A DNA stretch of 64,000 bases. It comes from Evernia prunastri (Eukaryota > Ascomycota > Lecanoromycetes > Lecanorales > Parmeliaceae). A model generated the notes under the pieces. That model was not told the origin of the DNA. It saw nothing but the letters and a program-made list of their open reading frames with translations, and did no database searches. The position numbers were made by a program, and so were the translations under genes. Positions 11,890-23,703 of this stretch are shown piece by piece (position 1 is the first letter of the stretch; each line of letters begins with the position of its first letter). The DNA is taken from positions 124,001-188,000 of the forward strand of contig NKYR01000051.1 of the NCBI GenBank assembly GCA_003184365.1, in the 5' to 3' direction.

Positions 11890-13992
11890 TCAAAGGCTAG
11901 TCGCAGAAGCGCTTCTTGTTACATAAAGTGCAACTTTGGACGTGCAATCATCCTTCCTTTCTTTTGTTGGCATGGCATCGTGGCATTTGCCAGATAGGTA
12001 GGAGGCTACAAGCTTTTGAAGATTGTGAGAGTAATCCAAATTGATACATCGGCAAATGCAGGGTCTATGCCTAGCCGTCATTGTCTTTGAACTTCATACT
12101 GCCGTCCTTACTCCAGGTGTTGTATTCTTCAGACCTTTTTCGCACACAGGAGGGCACTGTGACAGTAAAGCAGAGGGGTATCTCTTTTGAAGCCGTAAGC
12201 AAGCCCCTTCTGTGCGCTCGGCACCATCCTGTGACACTCCTTTCAGTGTGCTTGAATCAGCCTGAAGCCTCAAAGACGATCTACAGACTTCAAACAATCA
12301 GAGAGGTTCCCTGCGTTGTCTTTGGCAACCCAAAGGCTTGGCGAAAGTTTGGTTCTGAGGGTTCCTCTGTCTGGCGTGCTATAAAGGGTCATGTCTGGGC
12401 CATGGAGCAGTAGCTTGGTCAACTGGTCAAAGGCAAGGCTAGCTCTTGGAATGTGCTAACATGGCCCCGGATCCTGACACCGATGGTCATCTGGTGTCTC
12501 GCCTTGCGATTAATCAGGGCTTGGGCGTGCGCCTCCACAGCTCCGCCTAGCGGATATTGGTTTTGCACGCACACGCCCCGTACCAAGTATTCTCGTCTCC
12601 TTGTTTGATGCCCATTGTAGTCCATAGAAGAGCTCTAGCCCTCGGCTCCCTGTTTGCGAGATGTCTCATCTCCTCATATTCCCTTCCTTCCCAGAGTACT
12701 TCTCGGAGTCTCGTTTCTCAACCATCTGCTTTGCCCAGCTGCACTCTATCTTGCTTTCTCCTTCTTATTGTGTGCGGCTATTTCATTCATGTGCACCGGC
12801 GCTGAGGCCAATGTCTTGATTGTGTGGCTCGTTGGTCGCGGGGCGATTGCAGTCTGGCTTGTAGCTTCTTTGTTAGGGTGGGATGAGAGAGTGTCGTTGC
12901 AAGTAAGCATAGGACTAGCAATGTATCGTCGGAGTAATCCCTTTCTGGGGGTCTCTGGAAATGGGGTGCTTCCTTGAGGCTATGCTGCTGTCCTTGCTGG
13001 TTCTGCTCCAGCGGAGTGGAGCGGTATGGAGCGAACGTTCCGTGGTTACGAATGTTGCAGTGGCTAGAGTATTCTTGATGCAGCTCTGCTCATGACAAAT
13101 CCTGTTGACATGGACGAGAGACGTCATGAGCTGCCGACCTCGCTTCGGCGAAAGGCCGGGGAAGCACTTCGCCTTGTAAGACTGCAGCAAAAGTGCTCTT
13201 ACTGTTGGAATATATGCCTTAGCTAGAGAAGGTGTATGCAATAATTGAATATAAAGTAGGGCTAGGGTAACTCCGCAATCATTGGTTAGGTAGCGTGGAA
13301 TCGAATGTAGTGCGCACTGCGAACATCTATTATTGAGCGTGGTAAGAAATCTATGTAGGAGGAAATCGCCATATATTCCTCAGGTGCAGAGACTTTTCCT
13401 TGCAACTCAACTTAATATGTTGCAATTCAGTGGGCCGTTCTCCTCATAATCTTTCTCCGTGGACCGAGTGGAGTAATAACTACATAATATGCTCAAGCCC
13501 CTAAATTTTGCCCAAGCCACTAATTTCCAACACTTTTACTGTGTCACTTGGGCACTTTCGGGGGTTGGACAGATAAATAGAAACTGCTACACCATTGTGT
13601 CAGCGGCATTAGAAATCCAACCCAATACAATCAAATACCTCTGACCAACACCCATACTATCAAGTTACACACAGCCCTAGAGTAGCCTAGCCTTCTACTA
13701 AGTAAGCAGTCAACTGCTATCTACCTCTTTACCTCATATCTCAAACGACACTCGTGTATTACCAGCGGTCCTCACCGCGCTCTGGTACGACAACGGACAG
13801 GTCTACCGTTTCTACGTGGAGTTCTCGTCGTTATTATCCTTGCCAGGCTCCGAAAGATCAGCAAACGTCAGGGGGGGGGAAACCACAGAAGTGTAAGGAG
13901 AGCCAGAGTCTCCATCTGGGACAACCAGAGTGAAACGTAGGACGGACCATAGATTTTTTTCTCAGAGTCCAACTTCTTGTTCACAAATCACG
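11890..13992. other. Intergenic
   Basis: No supported gene. Upstream exons of the minus-strand secreted-type fragment could lie in the first few hundred bases. A plus-strand frame at 12654-12977 is hydrophobic but has no ATG. The G9 run near 13870 and the pyrimidine-rich leader belong to the 5' flank of the F-box gene. Confidence 0.4.
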
Positions 13993-15363
13993 ATGACCGG
14001 ATTCAATGATCTTCCGAATGAGCTCGTTCGGGAGGTGTGGCACCACGTCCTCCCACCACACGATATCGCTAGCTTTGCTCTAGTCTCAAAACGAGTCTTT
14101 GACAACGCCGAGTCATTTTTGAAAGAGTACCATCGTCTGAAGTCGAAATACTCCGTCATCAAAAGTGACAGACAGCAACATCGTAGCATATTGGCGCATC
14201 TATTGAAAGACGTCCTACTAAGTCCTCCCGTCGCCCTATACGTCCAAGAACTCCATATTTGTGAGTGGCACGTACGGTGGGAAAAGCCGCCCCTTGGCTT
14301 TTCTAATACTCTCGTTTCGGAATTTGATGATATGGCCGATGATCTCTGTCACCTACCGTATCCTGAGCCGGATATGGACTTGTTCAGAAATGTCATTCGA
14401 AAAACAGATTGGATACCTCCTAGTAAGGTCGGTTCATGGATCAAACTTCTCGAAAATGGACATGAAGATCCACTCCTGGCTCTGTTACTAAGTCTACTCC
14501 CGAACCTCTGCACGCTTTCGCTCGAAGGGAACCCGGAGCCAACCACTCTTTTTACCACTATTCGCCGGATTGCCAGGACAGCCCCCTCAAAATGGTTGCC
14601 AAAATTGAAGAGCATCGATCTCTCAGGCGTGGATGACGACATGTCTCTCGCGAAGTCGTTCTTAATGCTGCCTTCCGTGGAGAAGATCTCCTGCCACAAC
14701 CTCTATGACAACGAAAATCGATATGGCGTCTTTGACTTCTGCGTAGCTCCTCAGAGCTCCAATGTTACCGAGTTGGTCGTTGAATCATGTGGCGGTATGG
14801 AGAAAGGCATTTCTGGGCTCCTCGAAGGGACCAAAGCGTTGAAGAAATTTACATACGCTTCAGACGGAGATCAAGTGAAAGCCTTCTGGATTCGATCAAA
14901 GCTCCACGGTCATTGCCGGCACTCTCTAGAGCATCTAAGCCTAGAGTTCAAGTTTTCCAATTCAAATTACGTGGGCACGTTAGGCAGTCTACTCGCGTTC
15001 AAGAAACTGAGAACTCTCCACGTTGAACGCACTCTCCTCGTGAACCCAAACGTCTCTCGGGAATTCAACATAGGGGACTTGTTACCCGCTTCCATCGAGG
15101 CTGTTTATCTAACTCACATACACTCTGCGCTACCCAGCCATATTCGTACATCCATCAGAAGCTTGGTGAGTGCAAAACGCACACGGCTACTCAAGCTCGG
15201 AAGCTTGGGCTTTGGTCTCAACAGTGCAAGGAGTAAAGTTGAATACAGACGTGTCGACTTTCTCGATATGTATCAGCTCTGTGGACGTTATGGTGTTTCC
15301 TTGACTTTCCATGGATTCTTCGACGAGTCAGACGGTTCCGTCCGATGCGACGAGCCTTCTTGA
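13993..15363 (+). CDS. F-box protein with leucine-rich region, 456 aa
   Basis: A single-exon ORF. The frame opens earlier at a GTG (13930), but the first ATG at 13993 directly precedes the F-box, so that start is chosen. Residues 3-40 read GFNDLPNELVREVWHHVLPP and continue DIASFALVSKRVF, a standard F-box (LPxEL...I......L..LxLVSKRF). The remainder has irregular leucine-rich segments (LLSLLPNLCTLSLEG, LPKLKSIDLSG, LLAFKKLRTLHV), as in fungal F-box/LRR proteins. Such proteins normally bind Skp1 and present substrates to SCF ubiquitin ligases. No substrate can be inferred. Just after the stop, another frame (about 15362-15510) reads DTAFDLLSHLTTLTMAIV, which is LRR-like. The original protein may therefore have been longer, with the end lost by a frameshift or extended through an unseen intron. 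Confidence 0.85.
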   Translation: MTGFNDLPNELVREVWHHVLPPHDIASFALVSKRVFDNAESFLKEYHRLKSKYSVIKSDRQQHRSILAHLLKDVLLSPPVALYVQELHICEWHVRWEKPPLGFSNTLVSEFDDMADDLCHLPYPEPDMDLFRNVIRKTDWIPPSKVGSWIKLLENGHEDPLLALLLSLLPNLCTLSLEGNPEPTTLFTTIRRIARTAPSKWLPKLKSIDLSGVDDDMSLAKSFLMLPSVEKISCHNLYDNENRYGVFDFCVAPQSSNVTELVVESCGGMEKGISGLLEGTKALKKFTYASDGDQVKAFWIRSKLHGHCRHSLEHLSLEFKFSNSNYVGTLGSLLAFKKLRTLHVERTLLVNPNVSREFNIGDLLPASIEAVYLTHIHSALPSHIRTSIRSLVSAKRTRLLKLGSLGFGLNSARSKVEYRRVDFLDMYQLCGRYGVSLTFHGFFDESDGSVRCDEPS

Positions 15364-17556
15364 GAAGCTGCATTCAACCTGACAACGCTCTGCTCGAATT
15401 CTACGTGGAAATAGGGCACCATGGCGACATAATTCCCGCATCCTTCAGCGATACTGCCTTCGATCTCCTTTCACATCTCACCACATTGACGATGGCGATA
15501 GTTCCGTTCCCGTGGTAAGTCAGTCGATCAGTAAAGCTCTCCTTCAATAGCAGTTGCAAAGCTTGGGAAGAGGAGATGGCATTGTCTCGTTAGTCGCCAC
15601 AGTGGGATTGATATCTGGTGGGCCTGTTTCGTGCTAGGAGATCTTTCAGCCTTATCTCATTCTAGACCATGTTTCATGCTTGCTATGGGTTTCGATGATG
15701 GCCGGGCGACAGGCGGCAAGGCAGTGAGCTTCATATACACCTGTCCTTGCACCATCCCATGACTTTTTATTCGAATCTGTCTGGTCATTTGCTACTTAGT
15801 ATCTGTTACGTTATTCTTAGTGGGCATGAAGACAAGGCAACTGAATACTCTTTATATATAAGAACAAAAGAAGGGGGGTGGGGGAAATAAGGAAAAGTAA
15901 AGACGCTAAACAAAAACTCAGTCAATTCTAGATAGACGCAAAAAAATCCATTCCACTTTATCAATCGCTCCAGTGGGACTGAGGGTTAGTCGGTCGCATG
16001 GCATGGTGTTTTGCATGGTTATTTCGCACAACATGAGATTTTCGCGCTGCATGATTATCTCGCATAGTAGGCCTGCAATACCGCATAGCATGGCAATATC
16101 GCATAGTGGGCGTGTTTTCGTGTCAAGCACGCGTTGGACAGGAAATTCACGGCTTGATGAGAGCTCTATTTATATGGGCTGCCCACCAGTGTTGGGCTCC
16201 TTATTCGATTTCATCTCTTTCAGAGCCATAGCATTCTTTTCCCGCCCGCCCACACCTGTATATAGCTTCATTTCCACTCTAGGTTTAGCTGAAAAAGCAT
16301 TGGGAGTTTTCCTAGCACTGGGGGGTCTACATATGCCTCTTCAGGTAGCTAGCCCCGTTGTTGGGACCCCGCAACACATTTTCACACGATTCCGGCTGTT
16401 TTGGAGTCTCTACATGATGAGAGGCGAAGACTAATGTTGTAATCAGTCCACAAATCCAGAAGAGAAGAAAACCGTTCTCGAAATTTCAGAGTAGATGTAT
16501 TCTACCGACACCATCCACGAGAAGTGTCCGCAACGCCTGCCACCGCTTCAATATATCATTCACGCCATTTTATCTCTCATCCAAGCCCATATTTCCAACC
16601 TACCCTATCTACATCAGAACTCCCATCTTCCTACCTTCCAGCCCCCACGTTCTCGCAACCGCTCAAACCAAAACTAGGCTGTCGCACAAGACGGGTAGCC
16701 GCCATGTCTGTGTTTTTTTTGGAAGAGATCGGAGTACCATGTTTGGAATGGAGCTGCGGCGCTATCTTTAGGTCTACGAATGCGGTCCATATGGATGCGA
16801 GAAGTTGGGAGCCGTCACGCAGGGGAGGCACTTTGGGTCATTATATGGTTTCTGCCACTTGCGATCGGAAGGATGTGAAGGTAGGAAGTAAAGGTCGGTC
16901 AGTAGCACCGATGAGTGAGTGCGTTTTGGAGATCTTACGGAGGGTTTCAGCGAGGACGGAGGAAGGGATTGGCTTTGAATGATCTATGTGGGATATATGT
17001 GCGTCTTTGAGGGTGGTAATGGTGGTACTGGCGGTACTGTTGTTGAGATGCGGTGGTGGAAGAGGAGGGCTTTTTGATGGCTAGTGCCGTTAGGGCCGTG
17101 GGCTGGACTGCAAGACGGTGGATTCTGGCGATTAGGTCGAGTGCTTGGACGTCATGGGAAGAGGGCAGGTGGGAGTTGTTTGGGGCGGAAGACTTCAGTG
17201 CAGATCAATTTCCATTTGATGCAGGTTGAGGGTGGATAGAGGTAGTAAGAGAAGCTCGGATAAGAGCTTGGATCGCCCATTAAGCACCTTAGGTAGTGAA
17301 TGATATTAAGCTCAGCACGGCCTGGCCGAGCCAATTTGACGTTTGCCCTTCTCGATTTGAGGAGCGTTCAATAATCCGTGCCAGAGCCGTCTGCAGAGAG
17401 CTCACTGTCCACAGCTCGTGGCTTTCCTTCCATATCACCTGCGCTGTTGATTTGCTCATACCATGTGCACTTTGTGAATTGGTTCAAGGACCCCATTCTA
17501 CCATCAGAGATTGTTCACACCATCTCCCTTGTTGCTCTTTGCTCTGAGTCTCTTTT
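15364..17556. other. Intergenic between convergent F-box genes
   Basis: Apart from the LRR-like tail after the F-box stop and the short repeat at about 15985-16125, I see no supported gene. Frames around 16500-16980 are open but show no family resemblance. Confidence 0.4.
15985..16125. repeat. Degenerate short tandem repeat (CGCATxxxATGG type)
   Basis: Several imperfect copies of a roughly 25-35 bp unit containing CGCATAG/CGCATGG and ATGGT/ATGAT lie head to tail (for example TATCTCGCATAG and AATATCGCATAG). On the minus strand they spell reiterated MLCDIAM/MLCEITM-like peptides. Confidence 0.5.
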
Positions 17557-18654
17557 TCACGAGGAGACAGCGTTTCCAACTTTTGGTGTTCGAGTCCAAC
17601 GGCCGCCGTTCGGATCTCGCTCCCACTCTGCTAACATGTTGTCCTCAATGTCATCGATCATTTTGCGGAGGTTTGCATTGGCGTAATCTAGAATGGTGAA
17701 TTGCTCCATAGCTTGTAGCTGGGAGTCTTCTTGACTTGCGGTAGCCAAGAAACTGAAAATCATACGGTACGCGCCTTCAAATTCCATCCAGAGGTCCTCA
17801 CGTTGACATTTCCACAGCGAGGACGGATCATCCAGAACTCTGTTGCTGAGCGTTGGTGAGAGTCGAGTACGCAGGCTACGAAGGGCTTTTATATCTCTCA
17901 TAAGCCTGCTGAAGGAGTTTAGATTTGTGGGAAAGACTGCAATGAGATCCAGGGAGGTTATGTGTTCGAACGCTTTCTCCGGAGTGGAAGGGAACTGATC
18001 CCAGCGGGAATAGGGAAATGGCGAGGGCTTTTCCTTGAGATAGTACTCATAAGTGCTGTATGCTTTGACTGAAGACCCTTCATTGTAGGTACAATGGGTC
18101 CATGGCCGCATCGCGAAAACATCTCGATCTTTGACAACCTCATCCGGCGTCTTAGGGGCGGTTCGCCTACGAGGCATCTCTAGATGCAAGACTTGGTAGT
18201 CAATACCGAACGCCCACGCATTATGGAGGGTGAGCTCATAGGGTAGAACCTCCGCGAAGACCGGAGGAGGAAAGATCATGGTCACGGACGGCGCATTGAG
18301 ACAGTCAACAATCTCGACCATTTGGGGCCAAATGGATTCGCCGCCGAAACATTCGGGTTTGGTGAAAAAGACCAGGCTGTTGACCCTGCCAACCAGCTGG
18401 CTGCTGTTGATGAATTCCAAGAAGCCTGTATCTACCTCAATGTCCACCTTAAGAGCGGAGAATAAGCTACGGAAGCAGAGTTGCCGCAGTTTCTTAGAGA
18501 CACATGAGAGATCTTTCAATGAGTGGTAGCCGCGATGTAGCAGAGACTCTGAAGGCTGTTCGTGGATGAATGTTGCTGAAGGCGGTTCCTCTTCTGCCAA
18601 GGCAGAGATGATCTGCTCCAGAAGCTCGGGAGGGAGGTCTAGGAGGGAGGACAT
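17557..18654 (-). CDS. F-box protein, 365 aa
   Basis: A single-exon ORF from an ATG at 18654. The N-terminus MSSLLDLPPELLEQIISAL is a clear F-box start. It is followed by a short insert and SLKDLSCVSKKLRQLCFRSLF, the second half of the motif (LSxVSKxLR). The rest (residues 80-365) is a fungal F-box C-terminal region without obvious repeats, ending in an acidic helix (RKMIDDIEDNMLAEWE). The likely role is an SCF substrate adaptor through Skp1, but the target is unknown. It is convergent with the other F-box gene and differs in sequence beyond the box, so it is not a recent duplicate. Confidence 0.85.
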   Translation of the reverse strand: MSSLLDLPPELLEQIISALAEEEPPSATFIHEQPSESLLHRGYHSLKDLSCVSKKLRQLCFRSLFSALKVDIEVDTGFLEFINSSQLVGRVNSLVFFTKPECFGGESIWPQMVEIVDCLNAPSVTMIFPPPVFAEVLPYELTLHNAWAFGIDYQVLHLEMPRRRTAPKTPDEVVKDRDVFAMRPWTHCTYNEGSSVKAYSTYEYYLKEKPSPFPYSRWDQFPSTPEKAFEHITSLDLIAVFPTNLNSFSRLMRDIKALRSLRTRLSPTLSNRVLDDPSSLWKCQREDLWMEFEGAYRMIFSFLATASQEDSQLQAMEQFTILDYANANLRKMIDDIEDNMLAEWERDPNGGRWTRTPKVGNAVSS

Positions 18655-19686
18655 ATTTGACGGAGCGAGGTAGGAGAGTTGCAGCGTTGTCGAGGTCGTA
18701 CTCAGACTCAGTGGATGGTGAATTGTTGGCGAATGACTATCATGAACTCAGATGAATCATGTGGGTGGTCAGACACTGAGGATACTTGTCCTTGTCTTAA
18801 TCTTGAAAGAAGCGTAGGATAAGCCGATAAGGTGAAAGTCGAATGAAGAGCCGAGGACTCTTCGGTAGCGAATGAGGATGAATGTATAATTCAAAGGGTG
18901 AGGTGGTGATGGCGACGAAGCTTCGATATGGTCCAGGTACCTTACCTTATCACCCCGCGCAGGTGTGCGATTACCTAATGAACAGACCAGCCTGGAGCAG
19001 CATAGTGTGTGGGGGGGATGGCGTAGTGAGTGTGGGGTACTCCATGTCCTGCATCTACGAGTATGTAGAGTACATGTCATACCCGGATGAGACCCGTGCT
19101 GCGACTATTGGCCACCACCTCGTCTTCCAAGCTTCAACCAACGCTCTGCAGCTTGCTTCTCGGTTCAACATAACCAGGCCTCTAGCTGCCACCACATGCT
19201 CTGAAGATGCAACATAACAGGGTGACCCAAGTATAGCCCTTGTATTGACTTAGGTATTGACTTCAATGTTCAAGTGGTCCGCCCAACGCTCCAACATTAG
19301 AGTAACAAATGCAGAAATCTGCTGGAAGAAATGGAGAATAGCGTTTGAATACTGCTTTACATACAATATTTACTCCTTGCTACGCGGTGCTGGGAATAGC
19401 ATCCAGGGTCGACAGAAGCCCCTGCGGCCGGTTATCTATGCTTATTTATTGCCCTGCAGCTCATCTGCTGCCCAATCCCAAGGCATGTGGGCTCATGATA
19501 GGCTCGCCCTCAGCACAACTTGGCCAGAGCGACATCGGCTGCTCAATACATGCATCGTACATCTCGAAAATATTGGGGAAGTGGGGAAAGTCAATTGAGC
19601 GTTGAGCTCAGTGGGTATATTGTTGAGCTTCTTCCGACTTCTCATAATGCTTTCCTCATACTCTCCAGACGGTCAAGTTTGCCCTC
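18655..19686. other. Divergent promoter region
   Basis: It separates the minus-strand F-box gene from BTA1 and should hold both promoters. A CT-rich leader (about 19630-19686) precedes the BTA1 ATG. No gene is supported inside; the ORFs present overlap one another and lack family features. Confidence 0.45.
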
Positions 19687-22600
19687 ATGGCCTTCTTCAC
19701 GAATATGCCTTTTCTTCAATCTCTGTCTGCACCAATTCTACCTGTTCTAGCTCCTAGCTACCAGCGCGTCTGCGTCCTCTTTGCATCCGTCGCCGTCATT
19801 GCGCTTGCTGTCCGAATTTCTCTTACCATTATCTCTGGGTCCAGTCAATTGACAGTTTCCAGCGGTCTGGCAACATTCGCCAGGTTCTTCTACGCTAGCT
19901 TTCTCAAGCCGCATAGTGGAGACGGCGCAATTACCGGCCAGCAAGCTGCCTTGGAGAGCTTCTACAAAGCGCAGGTAGCAGCCCTTTTCCCAAATTTTCA
20001 TCACAGTTGAACGAGCCCACGGTAACATCATATCTTAACGATTATCGACCTTAAAGGCCTGCTCCATTCATTATCATGGGTACAGTGAATGCTGATGAAG
20101 AAAGCTAAGAAGATATTTCACAGGCCGATGTCTACGATGCCACTCGAAAGAGACTTCTCCGAGGTCGAGAAGACATGCTGGGTTTGGTCGCTGCACAATT
20201 AAAGTATAAAGAAGCCAAAGGTGCTTGGATGAAGCAGAGACCAATCTGGGTCGACATTGGAGGTGGTACAGGATATAACATCGAGGCAATGCAGGCGTAC
20301 CTTGATGTACCAACGTTCTTTGCTAAGGTATACCTTGTTGATCTTTCGCCTTCTCTTCTCGAAGTAGCGAGAAAGCGGTTCGACCGCTTGGGATGGGAGG
20401 TCGAGATTGTATGCCAGGATGCCCGCGCCTTTCGACTGGACAGCTACGAGACGGGGAGCTTGACAAATGCTTCCATCAGCTCCCTGGGATCCTCATGGTC
20501 TGATCGCAATACTGGGGCAGATCTCGTGACAATGTCATACAGTCTGAGCATGATACCTGATTATTACAGCGTTTTGGACTCGATTCCATCTTTATTATCC
20601 TTCGATGGAATCGTAGGTGTTGTGGACTTCTACGTCCAAAGTATTGTTGAGATTAGTGGCCGCAACTATACTGGTGGCTCATTCAACAGGCACGTAACAT
20701 GGATCAAGCGAGTCTTTTGGCGGGCGTGGTTCGACGTAGACCGAGTGGGTCTAGAGGGAGCCCGCCGAGACTACCTTGAGTACAGGTTCGGTACTCTCAA
20801 AACGGTCGATGCGAGAAATCACCTCCTTGGTGGAATACCCTATTACAGTGGGCCAATTCCAGTCTATAAGTGACACTGATCATAGAAAAGCTGACACTTT
20901 GCATAGTATTCCTAGGCACACAGCGCAGACTTGAAACTAGCCTAGGCACGAGCCCAGAGTATGCGCAGGACCTCATCGAAAGCCTAGACGCCTCATGCAC
21001 AGAGTCGCCCTACCTTTCTCCACAGAATCATAGAGCCGATATGTTCCAGGCGGTCGAGAAATCAATTCCGGCAGAACTCAGGTCGAAGGCCTACCAGTGT
21101 GCAGTCATTAATCTGAGCTCCAATCTCCCACTCCCATCGATGTTCTACCAGAACAACCAACGACGCATCTACTACGATGACACCCTGAAAAAGCACACCC
21201 AATTCAATAATGAGTATATCTATGCTTTCACCTGGGAAGACCCACGAGTCGATCACCGCCTGCTTAACATTCGTAGTGATGATGTTGTCCTTTGCGTGAC
21301 ATCCGCCGGAGATAATGTATTGGATTATCTCTATCAAGCAGGTCCAAGGCGCATACACGCTGTAGACCTCAACCCAAATCAGAACCACCTTCTGGAACTG
21401 AAAATTGCAGCATTCCAAAGCCTTCCATATGCTCAAGTGTGGAAGATGTTCGGCGAAGGCCGGTTCCCCGCATTTCGCGAAGCTCTGATCACCAAGCTCA
21501 GTCCTCATATGAGTTCACAAGCGTGTCAATACTGGCTCAAACACGCCAGCGTCTTTAGCTCCAGCGGTGGACTTTACGAGACAGGCGGCTCTAGGTCCAT
21601 TTCCGTTATTGCCTTTACTTGGAATGCCGCTAATAAACAGTCTAGACATGCCATTAAGCTCATCCGATCGCTCTTCTGGCTCCTTGGGCTCAGTAACGAC
21701 GTCAGGAAGATGTGCAATGCAAAAACGTTAAACGAGCAACAAGAGATCTGGCCTCGAATCCGAAGGGTTCTCCTCAGCAGGGCTCTCCACTGGACAGTCG
21801 TGAGCACAGAATGGTTTGCTTGGAAAGCGGCCGGCGTTCCGCCAACACAGCGGAGGATGATTGTCGAGGACCACCGAGATCAAGTCGACAGTGACCTGCG
21901 GGGGGAGGCCATCTGGGAGTACATTGTCAACACGCTGGATCCCGTTGTTAAAAACACGCTTGTGGGTGACGACAACTACTTTTATCTCCTCTGTTTGCAG
22001 GGCAGATACTCGCAAAGGTATATCGCACCCTCAGCTGCAACTCACAGTCACACTCTTCCACCTACTAACTCTTCCGTAGATGCCACCCGCAGTACCTATC
22101 CAACCGAGCGCACCGCAAGCTCTCCCAACCCGGCGCATTCGACGGCCTACGCATCCACACCGACGAGCTCCAAGAAGTGATCTGCCGCATTGCCCCTGGG
22201 ACCTTGAGTCACGCCGTGGTAAGTGCAGCCACTCAATGCAGTCCGCGAACATTTTTCTGACCCCGAGAAAATCAAAGGTCATGGACAGCATGGACTGGTT
22301 CTCCCCGCACGACGCCCAGGCTCTGACCCAAGTGCAAGCACTACACCACGCCTTGAAGGTCGGCGGCAAAGTCCTCCTGCGCTCCGCCGGGCTCAAACCG
22401 TGGTACACGTCCGTGTTCGAACAAAACGGCTTCGCGACCCGCCGGGTTGGAGCCAGGATGCCGGGGACGTGTATTGACAGGTATAAGCCCTCCTTCGCGG
22501 ACTCCCCTTCCCTTTTTCACCCCGAGTCGAAGTCGTCGCTATGTTATGGTTGGTGGAAGCTAATGAGGGCTGCGTGATTTAGAGTCAACATGTACGCCTC

Positions 22601-22721
22601 CGCATGGATCTGCACTAAGCAGCCCGATCCGACAACCGCGGGCTACGATAACATGATGCTGCCTAGTCCTACGCTGTCGGTGCATTCGAGGACGCATTCG
22701 CTGGAGAAGATCGAAGAGTGA
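19687..22721 (+). CDS. BTA1: Betaine lipid synthase (BtaB-BtaA fusion)
   Basis: Six exons keep one frame: 19687-19974, 20124-20847, 20907-22017, 22080-22218, 22278-22480 and 22583-22721, encoding 867 residues. The enzyme makes diacylglyceryl-N,N,N-trimethylhomoserine (DGTS) from diacylglycerol and S-adenosylmethionine, a phosphate-free membrane lipid. There is a membrane segment at about 27-50. The BtaB-like N-methyltransferase follows, with SAM motif VDIGGGTGYN near 139 and LVDLSPSLLEVA after it. The BtaA-like aminocarboxypropyl-transferase half (DUF3419) shows YAFTWEDPRVDHRLL, SAGDN, HAVDLNPNQNHLLELK and a C-terminal VMDSMDWFSP..GGKVLLRSAG..PGTCIDR. Splice sites were chosen because they rebuild conserved phrases (PYY-IFLG, RCHPQYLS). 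A 51-nt in-frame GT..AG segment at 21595-21645 may be a seventh intron; its removal would restore GGSRHAIKL and give 850 residues. In fungi BTA1 is typically induced by phosphate starvation; no site for that was identified here. Confidence 0.93.
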
Positions 22722-23156
22722 GTCCATGGGAAGTAGGTGGACGGAGAATTGGAGACGTGGGTTGTCTGCGAGCAAGGGTAGGGTGTGGAAATGGCAGGTG
22801 AAAAGATATCATACGCAAAAGTGCAGCGTCGCCGTCAACAGAGAATGAGTGTGGAATCCATCAGCCGATAGAAAAACATGAGTACTGCGCGCTTTTGCAC
22901 ATGTAGAATGCTGGGCTGTGGTTGCGTTTTGACACTAGCTTCCAGTTCTGATGATAAGTGCTACTTACATGCATCTTCGGCCGCAAGATGTGATGGGAGC
23001 TATCTTTTTCTTTCATTGTCCACCATTCCCAAGATTCATGTAGGGTTGTTTCCTCACAAACACCCTTACATGAATCTTCACCCTCCATGGCACCTTCCCT
23101 TAACCACACCCCCTCACGCGCACTCCCACTCCTCCCCGCCATCCCAGCCCCACTAA
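22722..23156. other. Short intergenic between convergent genes
   Basis: It contains the 3' ends of BTA1 and the small secreted-protein gene. No gene seen. Confidence 0.5.
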
Positions 23157-23703
23157 CTAGCCACAAAGCCCCACATACGGCTCTATCTGCGGCGCGTCCC
23201 CGCTGACGTCCCCGAGGAGCGCCCAGGCCGGAAACACCGCCTCATTGCACAGCGCCAAGCCCGGGTCCCCCGGCTCGACGCCCACGGAGAAATACTCCTG
23301 GTGGTTCGGATCCAGTCCGGGCGTACACGGGGGCGGCGTCTCGGTGAGGTTGAAGATGAAGGCGGGTTGGACCTCGGTGCCGGTGTCGCCGTTGGCACAC
23401 TGGCAGCCCGTGTAGATGTTTGATTCGTTGGGGCCGATGACGTGGCTGGCGGGGAAGCGGGGGCGTGTGTTAGTTGATTTGAGCGTTGCCTCTATTTGGG
23501 GGAATGTAGGAGGGACGCGGAGGGGATTGTGGGGCTTACATGTAGTCGCAGCCGCCTGAGGTTGAAGAGGTCGCGGTCGAGGCAGAGCTTGTGGCAGTGC
23601 TATTTGACAGCGCTGTGTTTGATGTGTGTCTCTGTCGCTTGGGCGAGGCGACGACAACGGTGGCGGTGAGGGCTAGCAGGAGGGAGAGTATGGATGGACG
23701 CAT
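23157..23703 (-). CDS. Small secreted protein, 150 aa
   Basis: Two exons, 23703-23540 and 23445-23157, over a 94-nt intron (GTAAGC..CAG) give 150 residues. The first about 19 residues, MRPSILSLLLALTATVVVA, are a textbook signal peptide, followed by a possible KR pro-site and a Ser/Thr-rich linker. The mature part contains GCDY, GPNESNIYTGCQCANG, a proline-cysteine turn PPPCTPGLDP, LALCNEAVFPAWALLGDVSG and a final GLCG: six Cys in all, enough for three disulphides. N-glycosylation sequons (NES, NLT) are present. I know no named family; the pattern resembles fungal small secreted proteins or candidate effectors. Function unknown, extracellular location inferred. Confidence 0.8.

Noticed and set aside
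20870..20906. Alternative BTA1 join using the GTGACA donor at 20870
   Set aside because: It gives the wrong phase with the CATAG acceptor; the donor at 20848 restores the conserved PYY-IFLG phrase.
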